64,000 bases of DNA from CAYTGR01 sp964437445 (GTDB taxonomy: Bacteria > Chloroflexota > Anaerolineae > B4-G1 > SLSP01): positions 1 to 64,000 of the forward strand of contig CAYTGR010000001.1 of assembly GCA_964437445.1 (NCBI GenBank), read 5' to 3'. Below the pieces are notes generated by a model. The model had not been told where the DNA came from, ran no database searches, and was given only the letters and a program-made list of their open reading frames with translations. The position numbers were made by a program, and so were the translations under genes. Shown one piece after another: positions 53,934 to 62,144 of this stretch; the first letter of the stretch is position 1, and each line of letters begins with the position of its first letter.

Positions 53934-55046
53934 CTAAACATGATGTAAGAGTGTGGCCCAGGCTTGACGCTCTTCCAGGGGGCTCCCTAAACGGTCAAGC
54001 AGGTGACCTACCTGGTGCAAAAACTCCACGCGGCCCTCTTCACCCAACAGGATGAGGAGTGCCTGGGCAAACTGGAGCAGGTTCTCAATATAAATATTGT
54101 GGCCGCTGGCAAATTCTTTGAGCAGGAATTCCCGCAGGCTTTCTCCATTGGCCGGTGTAACTCCTTTTTGAGCAATGAAGAGGATTTCGCTGATACCGGC
54201 CTGGCGCGCGTGGGTTACTTTGGCTTGCACATCTCCCATGGACAACGGCCGGTCCTTGACCTCCACGCTCAATACGACTCGTCCTGCGCTATCCAGGCAT
54301 TCAATATCCGCACTCAGGCCAGAGGCGGCATCCGCTGCGGTAACAGGTCCGGTACGCACCTGGGCATATAAGTTAAAACGCTTGCCGATCGTTTCCAGTA
54401 AGGCTGCGGTCAGGTATTGAGGTCGCCGTCCCCCTGAGGGCGTTTGCAAGAAAGCTCCAAGCAGGCTCAAAGTTGTTTCCAGGCTGACCCGTAACGGGAC
54501 AGGGTAAGTAACAGAGGTCTGTTGCAATCGCCGATAAATGGTTAAAAGTACCTGCTGAAATACTGTGACTGTAAATTCAGGGGCATTGCAGGTTTGTACC
54601 CGCTCCAGGACCGTGACCAGTTCTTGCCAGCCGGCTTTGTCTTTTTGTTGGCGCGCGTAATCATGGATCACAGCCGGGACCCGGAGCGGATTGTTGACAT
54701 AAGGCTCGGCCGAAGGCCCCAAGACATTGGCGTGTTGTTGATTAAATGGAACAATGACCTTGTGGGCAATGGTGCGCGCATCAAAAGCGCCTGTCACTTC
54801 CCATTGTGATTGCAAACTATGGGCATTGAGGTCAGGATTGACCAGTTTGGCCAGGAGTTGGGTGGGCAAGACAAAGCGATAAGAGAGGGTTTTGCTGTTA
54901 ATGGCACGGTAGATCATTTCACGCAGTTCAATATCTGCTAAGGGGTCTGCCAGGTTGCCACGCTGGAGGGCCTCTTGGAGCTGCGCCCATTCTTGTTCCA
55001 ATCGTTGACGGCAATGTTCTATGAATTCAGTGGTCGTTGTGGCCAT
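53934..55046 (-). CDS. Type II restriction endonuclease, SacI-family-like
   Basis: 370 residues. Mostly helical, with a PD-(D/E)xK-type core near residues 250-275: ADIECLDSAGRVVLSVEVKDRPL, giving Asp then Glu-x-Lys. The overall look matches proteins annotated as 'restriction endonuclease, SacI family', but recognition specificity is not visible. It lies 12 nt downstream of a DNA adenine methylase gene on the same strand, which supports a restriction-modification pair. The gene is more AT-rich than its neighbours, suggesting transfer. GGGAG precedes the ATG. Confidence 0.68.
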   Translation of the reverse strand: MATTTTEFIEHCRQRLEQEWAQLQEALQRGNLADPLADIELREMIYRAINSKTLSYRFVLPTQLLAKLVNPDLNAHSLQSQWEVTGAFDARTIAHKVIVPFNQQHANVLGPSAEPYVNNPLRVPAVIHDYARQQKDKAGWQELVTVLERVQTCNAPEFTVTVFQQVLLTIYRRLQQTSVTYPVPLRVSLETTLSLLGAFLQTPSGGRRPQYLTAALLETIGKRFNLYAQVRTGPVTAADAASGLSADIECLDSAGRVVLSVEVKDRPLSMGDVQAKVTHARQAGISEILFIAQKGVTPANGESLREFLLKEFASGHNIYIENLLQFAQALLILLGEEGRVEFLHQVGHLLDRLGSPLEERQAWATLLHHV

Positions 55047-55058
55047 GGCTCTCCCTGT

Positions 55059-55919
55059 TCAATAGTTAGTCCATAATACTTCTGTGCGCATTTGTTTGAC
55101 TGAGTGCACTGTTTTGGCGCCCTCTTCGTGAAATTGCCAGTCCTGGTAAAGCTCGTCCATCAGGGGCGAATGATACCCTGAAATGGCTACTTTGCCTTTG
55201 ACCTGGTGCAGGAGCCGGGCCAGGTTGATATGATCCTGTTCGGTCATTTCAAAACCATAAGCGTGACTGTCGCCGCGTGAGTCGTGAGGGTAAGGGGGAT
55301 CGCAATAAAAGAGCGTTTCAGGGGAATCATAGCGGGCCATAACTTCTAGGGCTGGGCGGTTCTCTATTTGCACTCGCAACAGACGGTCCACGATCTCGGC
55401 CAGCCCTTCCACGCTGCGTAACCACCGTGAAACCACGCCTGACATCCCCGCGCGGCTGGTCAGCAGGCAGTTGGCCCAGCGCCCTGGGGAGGCGGTTTGC
55501 GCCAAGCCGGTGCGCACCTGGCGGGCCCGCACAAAGAAACGCCGGGCCCGTTCCAGGTCAGAAAGATCAGGTTCCACCACCAGAGAGCGTTCAAATTCCT
55601 CGCGCGAGAAGGGGGTTAAGAGGAGGGCGGTGATCAGAGTCTCGCCCTGGTCGCGCAAGACCCGGAAGAAATTGACCACTTCGCCATCTAAATCGTTATA
55701 AGTTTCCACGGGCGCAGGGGCACGATTGAGCAGTACCGCCGCTGAACCGCCAAAGGGCTCACAATAATGGGTAGCAGGCGGCAAAAGCGGTAACAACCAG
55801 TCCAGATGGCTATACTTGCCGCCGTACCAGCCAAAGGCAATCCGATATTTGCGCTGGCGCGGGCTGGGAACGCGGGGCTTGCGTTCCAATTTTGGTTCCA
55901 ATAGCGGTAGCTGGCTCAT
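55059..55919 (-). CDS. D12-class N6-adenine DNA methyltransferase
   Basis: 286 residues of the Dam/MethyltransfD12 family. Motif X-like FGWYGGKYSHLDWLLPLL, AdoMet-binding CEPFGGSAAVLLN, and the catalytic DPPY in LFYCDPPYPHDSRG. It methylates adenine in a short DNA site, protecting it from the endonuclease encoded just downstream. GGGGGAG precedes the ATG. Together with the 53934 gene it forms a compact two-gene unit between housekeeping genes. Confidence 0.9.
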   Translation of the reverse strand: MSQLPLLEPKLERKPRVPSPRQRKYRIAFGWYGGKYSHLDWLLPLLPPATHYCEPFGGSAAVLLNRAPAPVETYNDLDGEVVNFFRVLRDQGETLITALLLTPFSREEFERSLVVEPDLSDLERARRFFVRARQVRTGLAQTASPGRWANCLLTSRAGMSGVVSRWLRSVEGLAEIVDRLLRVQIENRPALEVMARYDSPETLFYCDPPYPHDSRGDSHAYGFEMTEQDHINLARLLHQVKGKVAISGYHSPLMDELYQDWQFHEEGAKTVHSVKQMRTEVLWTNY

Positions 55920-55951
55920 GGTTGATCTCCCCCGGTTTGCTCCCCGGCGCT

Positions 55952-56626
55952 TTAGCCTTCCACCAATTGTTCCACCTGGCGGAACATCTCTTCTACCGTG
56001 AGCGTGGTGGTGTCCAGCAGCACGGCATCCGGCGCGGGCTTGAGCGGGGCCGCGGCGCGGCTGCTATCAATGGCGTCACGCGCGCGGATGTTCTCCAGCA
56101 CGGCCTCATACGGGATTGATTTGCCGCGCGCGAGCAGCTCCTGGTGGCGGCGATAGGCGCGCGCTTCGGCCGAGGCGATGACGTAGAGCTTGAGGTCGGC
56201 GTTGGGGATGACGACGGTGCCAATGTCGCGCCCGACCATGACCACGCGCCCCCGGGCGGCGATTTCGCGCATCCGCCGGGTGAGCGCCTCGCGCACGCCG
56301 GGGTAAGCGGAGACCGGCGAGACGGCGGCATCTACTTCCGGCGCGCGGATGGCCCAGGTGACATCCTGCGTCCCGACAAAAACGCTGTACTGGCGCCCGT
56401 CGGCCTGGGTGGGCGGCGTGACCTCAATAGGGAGCCGCTGGGCCAGCTCGGTGACGGTCGCTTCGTCGGCAATGGCAATCCCGGCCTGCAATGCGCCCCA
56501 GGTGACGGCACGGTACAGGACGCCGGTGTCAAGATACAGGTAATCCAGCAGGTGGGCCAGGTGGTAGCCGATGGTGCTCTTGCCGGAGGCTGCCGGCCCA
56601 TCAATCGCAATCGTGGAAGGTCTCAA
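55952..56626 (-). CDS. cmk: Cytidylate kinase
   Basis: Phosphorylates CMP/dCMP. 224 residues: P-loop IDGPAASGKST at residues 8-18, LYLDTGVLYRAVTW, then MVGRDIGTVVIPNADLKLYV with RDIGT. The start is a TTG whose last bases overlap the stop of the preceding pseudouridine synthase gene (TTGA, 4-bp overlap), with GAAAGG as ribosome site, so translation is probably coupled. This gene order is common in bacteria. Confidence 0.95.
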   Translation of the reverse strand: MRPSTIAIDGPAASGKSTIGYHLAHLLDYLYLDTGVLYRAVTWGALQAGIAIADEATVTELAQRLPIEVTPPTQADGRQYSVFVGTQDVTWAIRAPEVDAAVSPVSAYPGVREALTRRMREIAARGRVVMVGRDIGTVVIPNADLKLYVIASAEARAYRRHQELLARGKSIPYEAVLENIRARDAIDSSRAAAPLKPAPDAVLLDTTTLTVEEMFRQVEQLVEG

Positions 56627-57534
56627 CCGGCCTTTCTCTCCTTACGCGGGGATGGGGCAGGACGGCGTGATTCTGACCGGGGACGGTCGTCGGTGGAGGT
56701 TGACCGTTGCCTGGATTGGGGCGCGCGGGCGCCAGGTCGCCGGTCGCCGGCCGCTGGTCGCCGGTTGCTGGTCGTGGTCCTCTCTCTGGCCGGCCTGGAC
56801 AGCGGTGTGGTACGCTGGCGCATGGTTTCATCTTTCAGCGCGGCGACCTCCTCTGAGGTCAGACGCCGCCATTGACCCGGCGGCAGATCGCCCAGGCGGA
56901 CCGGTCCCATCGCCACGCGGATCAATCGCACGACCGGATGGCCGAGCGCCGCGGCTACCCGTCGCACCAGGTGGTTGCGCCCCTCATGGACGGTGACGCG
57001 CAACCAGGTGCGGCCTTCGTCGGTGCGTTCGGCGATCACCTGATCAAAGCGGGCCGGGCGGGTATCCAGCTGGACCCCCCGCCGCCAGCGCTCCAACGTC
57101 TCCGCGGTGGGAATCCCCTCCACCAGCACCCGGTAGATCCGGGGGTGCCGGTAGCGCGGATGGGTGAGCTGTTGTGTCAGCTCGCCGTCGTCGGTGAGCA
57201 GGATGAGCCCCTCGCTGTCGGTGTCCAGGCGACCCACGGGGTAGATCCGCTCCGGCAGGGCGACCAGTTCGCGCACCGTGCGGCGCCCTTCGGGATCGCT
57301 CATGGTGGAGACGACCCCGCGCGGTTTGTTGAGCGCGACGTAGGTGTGCGTGGTGGGCAGGCGGACAGGTTGTCCATCTACCAGGATGCGCTGCGTCGCC
57401 GGGTCGGCGCTTTGTCCCAGCTCGGCGACGCGCCCATCTACCGTGACCCGCCGCGCTTGGATCAGTTCTTCACAGGCCCGGCGAGAGCCGTAGCCTGCCC
57501 GTGCCAGAATCTTTTGTAACCGTTCAATTGCCAT
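56623..57534 (-). CDS. rluB: RsuA/RluB-family 16S/23S rRNA pseudouridine synthase
   Basis: 303 residues. An N-terminal S4 RNA-binding domain (RLQKILARAGYGSRRACEEL) precedes the synthase domain, with catalytic Asp in PVGRLDTDSEGLILLT. It ends in a basic, low-complexity tail of about 75 residues (RRPAAGDRRPG...), encoded partly by 7-bp tandem repeats at 56735-56776. The ATG has no ribosome site. TATAAT lies 7 nt upstream, so the mRNA may be leaderless. Whether the target is 16S or 23S rRNA cannot be decided here. Confidence 0.9.
   Translation of the reverse strand: MAIERLQKILARAGYGSRRACEELIQARRVTVDGRVAELGQSADPATQRILVDGQPVRLPTTHTYVALNKPRGVVSTMSDPEGRRTVRELVALPERIYPVGRLDTDSEGLILLTDDGELTQQLTHPRYRHPRIYRVLVEGIPTAETLERWRRGVQLDTRPARFDQVIAERTDEGRTWLRVTVHEGRNHLVRRVAAALGHPVVRLIRVAMGPVRLGDLPPGQWRRLTSEEVAALKDETMRQRTTPLSRPARERTTTSNRRPAAGDRRPGARAPQSRQRSTSTDDRPRSESRRPAPSPRKERKAG
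56735..56776. repeat. Heptamer tandem repeat inside rluB
   Basis: Six 7-bp units (GGTCGCC, GGTCGCC, GGCCGCT, GGTCGCC, GGTTGCT, GGTCGTG), 42 bp, so in frame. They encode part of the basic C-terminal tail. Confidence 0.7.
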
Positions 57535-57541
57535 GGGGACT

Positions 57542-57569
57542 ATTATACCCGCAAGAGGGCCAGCGACAA
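57542..57569 (-). promoter_or_regulatory. Candidate leaderless promoter of rluB
   Basis: Minus-strand TTGTCG (57569-57564), 16-nt spacer, TATAAT (57547-57542), 7 nt before the ATG at 57534. Transcription would begin at or next to the start codon. Confidence 0.5.
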
Positions 57570-57590
57570 ACGCCCGCCTGGCGCACCCGG

Positions 57591-57619
57591 TTGACGTCTG
57601 GCCTGTTCTCCGCTATCAT
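57591..57619 (+). promoter_or_regulatory. Promoter for the small membrane protein
   Basis: TTGACG (57591-57596), 17-nt spacer, TATCAT (57614-57619), about 100 nt before the ATG at 57719. Confidence 0.55.
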
Positions 57620-57718
57620 ACTTTTAGCGGATGGAGATCGGCGTCCGGTGTCAGTTGGGACGGTAATGGCGGTCACTGGCGAGCCGGCACAGACAACGAT
57701 TGGGGGACGGAGGACGGT

Positions 57719-58129
57719 ATGACTATAGAGTTTCTCTCCATTGTGATTTTCACTTTTGCCCTGGCATTGATCGGCCTGGGCCTGGTCACCTGGTGGATTG
57801 AACGTGCTCCCCGTAAGATACTGGGGCTGGCGATGATCGGCAGTGGTCTGCTCGTCGCCGTGGCTTATGCGTTCCTGGGCAGCCGGTTTGCGCTCACCCT
57901 GTTTGGCCGTCTGATCGTGACGGTGGATCTGCCCCGGCTGATGGTGACGGCGGTAGTCTACACGATCGGTCTGCTCACCGGATTGGGGTTGGCCGGTGGC
58001 GTCTTCCTCTGGATTTCGGGCCGGTTGGTCAAACCGACCCCCCTGGAGCGGCAAATCGCACTCTTTTTGGGGATCATTTTGCTGGTGACGCTCTTGATCA
58101 GTCTGGTGGCGATTCGGATCAGCCGGTAA
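57719..58129 (+). CDS. Small four-helix membrane protein
   Basis: 136 residues with four hydrophobic helices (about 5-25, 33-52, 65-100 region, 112-133) and short charged loops such as WIERAPRK and RLVKPTPLERQ. I recognise no family. An open frame extends upstream to 57533, but GGAGGA just before the ATG at 57719 and a promoter at 57591 support this start. It stands alone between the divergent rluB and the dGTPase-like gene. Confidence 0.65.
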   Translation: MTIEFLSIVIFTFALALIGLGLVTWWIERAPRKILGLAMIGSGLLVAVAYAFLGSRFALTLFGRLIVTVDLPRLMVTAVVYTIGLLTGLGLAGGVFLWISGRLVKPTPLERQIALFLGIILLVTLLISLVAIRISR

Positions 58130-58178
58130 GAGAAATCTGTTAGCCTGAGCGGGCGGCGGGGTCATCTTGCGTGCCCCC

Positions 58179-58214
58179 CTGCTCTCTGTTCACTCTTAAC
58201 TGATCTCTATTTTC
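58179..58214 (+). repeat. Pre-ribosome-site repeat, copy 2
   Basis: CTGCTCTCTGTTCACTCTTA followed by ACTGATCTCTATTTTC, just before AAGGAGG. It matches 40775-40811 with few differences. Confidence 0.6.
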
Positions 58215-58227
58215 GGAAGGAGGGATT

Positions 58228-59382
58228 ATGGTTCTCCGCACCCGTGAATATTACGAGCAGTTGGAAGATCAGGGGCTGGCGCCCTATGGCTTTCGTAGCC
58301 GCGATTCGCGCGGGCGGGATTGGCCGGAGGCGGAACACCCCTACCGCACGGCGTTCCAACGCGACCGCGACCGCGTGCTCCATACCACCGCTTTCCGCCG
58401 CCTGGAATACAAGACGCAGGTCTTTGTCTACCACGAAGGAGATTACTACCGTACCCGTCTCACCCATACGCTGGAAGTGGTGCAAATCGGGCGGACGATG
58501 GCCCGGGCGCTGGGGGCGAACGAGGATCTGGTGGAAGTGATCGGCCTGGCGCACGATTTGGGCCACCCGCCTTTTGGTCATGCCGGGGAGGTGATGTTGA
58601 ACCGGCTGATGGCCGACCATGGGGGCTTTGACCACAACAAACAGTCGTTGCGGATTGTGGAAAAGCTGGAGGAGCGCTACCCGGAGTTCCTGGGATTGAA
58701 TCTGACCTGGGAGGCGCGCGAGGGAATCGTCAAACATGAGACGGAGTACGATCTTGCCGACGCCAGCCGTTTTGACCCGGAGCGGCGCGGGACGTTGGAA
58801 GCCCAGCTGGCCAACCCCGCTGACGAGATTGCCTACACGGCACACGATCTGGACGATGGCTTGCGCTCCGGTCTGATCGCGCCGGCCGACCTGATGGGGC
58901 TACAATGGTGGCAGCGGTTGTGCGAAAGTCTGGGCTGGGACGGCCACGGTTACAATAACATGTGGCGTTACCGCCTGATCCGGCGGCTGTTGGGATTGTT
59001 GGTGACTGACCTGGTCACCGAGACGGCGCGGCTGCTGGAAACGACCGGCGTGGCTTCCCCGGACGACGTGCGGGCTTGTGCGATCAACGTGGTGGCACTT
59101 CCCCCCGAGACCGCCGTCATGACCCGTGAACTGAAGCGTTTCCTTTACGAAAATCTCTATTGCCATCCCCGTGTGGTACGGATGCAGCTCAAAGCGGAAC
59201 GGGTACTCACCGCGCTCTTCAACGCTTACGTGGAGGAGCCGGCCCAGCTGCCGCGCGAGGTCCAGCGCAAGCTGGCTGGCCGGCCGCTCCACCGCACGGT
59301 CTGCGATTACATCGCCGGTATGACTGACCGGTATGCGCTCCAGGAATATGCCAAGTTGTTTGATCCGCTGGAGCGGGTGTGA
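58228..59382 (+). CDS. dGTPase-like HD-domain phosphohydrolase
   Basis: 384 residues of the deoxyguanosinetriphosphate triphosphohydrolase-like family. HD-domain residues are visible: His in RTRLTHTLEV, His-Asp in GLAHDLGHPPFGHAGE, and Asp in ADEIAYTAHDLDDGL. The N-terminal RTAFQRDRDRVLHTTAFRRLEYKTQVF is typical. Such enzymes remove triphosphate from dNTPs and tune nucleotide pools, sometimes as phage defence. AAGGAGG lies 7 nt before the ATG. Confidence 0.92.
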   Translation: MVLRTREYYEQLEDQGLAPYGFRSRDSRGRDWPEAEHPYRTAFQRDRDRVLHTTAFRRLEYKTQVFVYHEGDYYRTRLTHTLEVVQIGRTMARALGANEDLVEVIGLAHDLGHPPFGHAGEVMLNRLMADHGGFDHNKQSLRIVEKLEERYPEFLGLNLTWEAREGIVKHETEYDLADASRFDPERRGTLEAQLANPADEIAYTAHDLDDGLRSGLIAPADLMGLQWWQRLCESLGWDGHGYNNMWRYRLIRRLLGLLVTDLVTETARLLETTGVASPDDVRACAINVVALPPETAVMTRELKRFLYENLYCHPRVVRMQLKAERVLTALFNAYVEEPAQLPREVQRKLAGRPLHRTVCDYIAGMTDRYALQEYAKLFDPLERV

Positions 59383-59384
59383 GA

Positions 59385-60527
59385 TCAATATCTCACGGTG
59401 AAATTGCCGGAGCCTATCTCTTCCACTACCAGGACGATGGGGCGCTCGGCCTGCTCAAAATTAGCGGTCTCCCAAATCCCTGTATCTTCATCATCGTCGT
59501 TGGCGTCGCTGACCTGCTTGAAGTTGGCGGGCAGGCGCACCCGGCTTGAACCGTCGTCGCGCACCTCTACCCGGACGGCTGCGCCTTCGGGTAAAATCAC
59601 AGTGACGGAGCCGGAGCCGCTCTCAAACGTGCCATCCACGGTCGCCCCCTCCCCCAGCTTGACCGTGACAGAGCCGGAGCCGGATTGGAAGGCCAGCTCG
59701 GCGGTGACGTTGTCCTCCAGGTTGAGGGTAGCCGCGCCGGAGCCGGAATCCCACGTCAGCTCCACGTCGGCCTTGGGGGCCACGGTGACTTCCAGATGGC
59801 CCGATCCGCTGCGGAGGTTGGCCGTGTACCGATCTGGCCTGGCCGGCAGTTGCCATTTGCTGTGGCCCGATCCCAGGTCAGCGTTCAGCGCCGTCAATTG
59901 CAGGGCGCTCAAGTCCACCGTGGAGGAGCCAGAGCCGCCGTTAAGAGTCAGCGCCAGGGGAATCCGGGGGCTCAGTCCGATTTCCCAGCGCGGTTCTGCG
60001 CCCACCAGGTCTGCCCAGTCCCAATCGTTGAAATCTACCTCCTGGTGCAGGCTGACAGTCTTCTCCCGGGTGCCCTGGATCGTGAAAATGATCCGTCCAA
60101 GGTGGGTGAGGGTAGCGTCTATCAGTTGATTGGAGTCCTCCAGCGCTGTGATGGTGGTTGGGGCCTCGGCCAGGTCCAGGGTGATACGGGCGGACGTGGC
60201 CTCGCCGAGGGGCTCGCTGAATTGCTCGGTTTTTACCTCCGGTGTGCGGACCAGCCCCCAGGCCGGTCCGGCCACCAGCACCGCGACGACCACGGCCAAC
60301 GCGACCAGTGCTACCAGGGCGCTGAGCAGCGTGGAACGCCGTCCGATCAGCAGGTCAAAGCCGAGCACGATCAAGATCAGTGGCCAGAGGCGCAATAGCA
60401 GGCGGAGGTTGACCGCTCCGATCAATCCCAGATTGCTCAGCAGCCAGATGAGGCCGACGCCGATCAACACCACGGGCCAAAACAGTGAACGATACCCCCT
60501 GCGGCTGGGAACATTGCCTTCGTGCAT
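59385..60527 (-). CDS. LiaF-like protein with GSGS toastrack solenoid
   Basis: 380 residues. Three N-terminal membrane helices (about 14-30, 42-60, 68-90) precede a soluble beta domain. Its second half has regular turns of about 20 residues, most marked by GSG or SGSG: NGGSGSSTVDL, DLGSGHSKW, RSGSGHLEV, DSGSGAATL, QSGSGSVTV, ESGSGSVTV. This is the toastrack/DUF4097 type. An acidic DANDDDEDTG loop lies near the end. AAGGAGG precedes the ATG. It resembles the 4728 protein but is not in a similar cluster. The role is envelope-related by family, otherwise unknown. Confidence 0.78.
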   Translation of the reverse strand: MHEGNVPSRRGYRSLFWPVVLIGVGLIWLLSNLGLIGAVNLRLLLRLWPLILIVLGFDLLIGRRSTLLSALVALVALAVVVAVLVAGPAWGLVRTPEVKTEQFSEPLGEATSARITLDLAEAPTTITALEDSNQLIDATLTHLGRIIFTIQGTREKTVSLHQEVDFNDWDWADLVGAEPRWEIGLSPRIPLALTLNGGSGSSTVDLSALQLTALNADLGSGHSKWQLPARPDRYTANLRSGSGHLEVTVAPKADVELTWDSGSGAATLNLEDNVTAELAFQSGSGSVTVKLGEGATVDGTFESGSGSVTVILPEGAAVRVEVRDDGSSRVRLPANFKQVSDANDDDEDTGIWETANFEQAERPIVLVVEEIGSGNFTVRY

Positions 60528-60642
60528 AAGATCCTCCTTCTTCCTTAAAAACCTTCAAACCTTCACCTTTTTAACGTTACATTTTATCTTATTTACGTAA
60601 CCACCAGGCAAAAGTTGCTGGCGCGATTTTAATAAGACATTC

Positions 60643-60670
60643 TTGCACCAGTTAAGAATTGAGGTATACT
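60643..60670 (+). promoter_or_regulatory. Promoter of ubiX
   Basis: TTGCAC (60643-60648), 16-nt spacer, TATACT (60665-60670), about 60 nt before the ATG at 60731. Confidence 0.6.
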
Positions 60671-60730
60671 CAACTGCAACCGGGAGGCCCCGGTTGAGCG
60701 CACCCCTGGCAGCGTGGACGGAGGAAGCCC

Positions 60731-61306
60731 ATGACTTTGCAATCGCGGCGATGGATTGTCGGAGTGACCGGCGCCAGCGGGGCCATCTATGGCGTCCGGC
60801 TGCTGGAGGCGCTGCGCGTTTTAGAGAGGGAGACTTATCTGGTGCTGACGGAGCAAGCCGCGCTCACCTTGCGGCTGGAGCTCAACCTGACGCCAGCGGA
60901 AGTCACGGCGCTGGCTACACACAGCTACGAGCCGTTGGATTTCACCGCGCCGATTGCGAGCGGCTCGTTTCCCACGGCCGGCATGATTGTGGCCCCCTGC
61001 ACCATGCGAAGCCTTGCGGCCATCACCCACAGCCACACCGACGATTTGCTCTCCCGCGCCGCCGACGTGACGCTCAAAGAGGGCCGGCCGCTGTTGTTAC
61101 TGGTGCGTGAGACACCGCTCCACCTGGGCCACCTGCGGCTCTTGGTGCAGGCGGCCGAGCTGGGGGCGATCATTTTCCCACCGGTGCCGGCCTTCTACAG
61201 CCACCCGCAGACGGTGGAGGAACTGGTGGATCAGACCGTGGGCCGCGTTTTGGCGCGGCTGGGCCTGGAAAACGATTGGTACCGCCCCTGGGAGGGTGAG
61301 GCGTGA
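60731..61306 (+). CDS. ubiX: Flavin prenyltransferase UbiX
   Basis: Attaches a dimethylallyl group to FMN to make prenylated FMN, the cofactor of UbiD decarboxylases. 191 residues: FMN-binding GVTGASGAIYGVRLLEAL, then GMIVAPCTMRSLAAI, and the phosphate-binding RETPLHLGHL. No ubiD homologue is in the window. GGAGGAAGCCC precedes the ATG. It has its own promoter and converges with the thioesterase gene, with only 4 nt between their ends. Confidence 0.94.
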   Translation: MTLQSRRWIVGVTGASGAIYGVRLLEALRVLERETYLVLTEQAALTLRLELNLTPAEVTALATHSYEPLDFTAPIASGSFPTAGMIVAPCTMRSLAAITHSHTDDLLSRAADVTLKEGRPLLLLVRETPLHLGHLRLLVQAAELGAIIFPPVPAFYSHPQTVEELVDQTVGRVLARLGLENDWYRPWEGEA

Positions 61307-61310
61307 GGGG

Positions 61311-61772
61311 TTAGCCCTGACGGCTCCGCGCGCGTTCGGCCTCCAGGATCGCTTGCAGGCGCTGAAGCTCCGGGTCGGCGGTGGGTTCTACCGTCACCCC
61401 ATGCGGCATGGCTTTGCCCTCAATCACGTGGACGAAGGTGAGCAGGCCTTCGGTGGCGAGCTTGGGCGGCTGGTGGGGGCGCAGCGTGGTGACTTTGACG
61501 TAGATACTGATGCTGGTGCGGCCTACTGTGACCGCCCGGCCTTCCATCACAATGGTTTCACCTCCCCGCACCGGCTCGCGGAAATCCATCCCGTTCATCC
61601 GCACGCAGACGATATTGGCCGGCGAGCAATCTAAGGCCGCCCGCGCGGTCATGAAGCCGGTTTCCACCACCCATTCGGCGGCGCGACCAGCGTAGAGTGT
61701 GCCGTGATGGTTCAGATCCACCGACTTCACCATATGCGAGGCGGTAATCCGCGGTAAATCCTCAGGACGCAT
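61311..61772 (-). CDS. Hotdog-fold acyl-CoA thioesterase (YciA/ACOT-like)
   Basis: 153 residues, single hotdog domain. The segment DLNHHGTLYAGRAAEWVVETGFMTAR is the family's helix with an active-site-like Asn-His-His-Gly. It is followed by MDFREPVRGGETIVMEGRAV and a strand TSISIYVKV. It likely hydrolyses acyl-CoA; chain length is unknown. AGAGGTAAAG precedes the ATG. The C-terminus has a short helical extension. Confidence 0.85.
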   Translation of the reverse strand: MRPEDLPRITASHMVKSVDLNHHGTLYAGRAAEWVVETGFMTARAALDCSPANIVCVRMNGMDFREPVRGGETIVMEGRAVTVGRTSISIYVKVTTLRPHQPPKLATEGLLTFVHVIEGKAMPHGVTVEPTADPELQRLQAILEAERARSRQG

Positions 61773-61960
61773 CTTTACCTCTTTGAGTTGGTTTGGCCCC
61801 GCTGGGGCAAGCAGGGCTCATTATCCTCTAAATCCGGCATTAGCAAAGCCGGGCGGGAGTAGTCTTTCTCTGCAAACAGCTCTTCGTCGTGGCGCAGTCA
61901 ACCGGCAGGAGCAGGCGTGGCGCAAACTTTAGTTTGCGGAAGGTTGGTAGGGGCGTGCTT

Positions 61961-62112
61961 ATGGTCTTTAAGAAAATAATCCGGTCACATGGGCTTTGTA
62001 GTAATGCCTTCAGGGGTTTCTTAGCCGGCCGCTGAAGGGGAGAACGCCTAAAGGCGTCACTACATCCCACTTAGCGCCTGCTAAGCTAGCTCGCCTGTGA
62101 CCGAATTTTAAT
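61961..62112. mobile_element. MITE-like element, copy B
   Basis: Near twin of 7836-7990. Outer inverted repeats AATCCGGTCAC (61978-61988) and GTGACCGAATT (62097-62107); inner repeat GTAGTAATGCCTTCAG (from 61998) against GGCGTCACTAC (to 62063). An adjacent small palindrome CGCAAACTTTAGTTTGCG lies at 61921-61938. The 61773-62144 stretch contains no gene. Confidence 0.65.
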
Positions 62113-62144
62113 TTTTAAAGTTCATTAGCGTGCTGAGGATGGTG

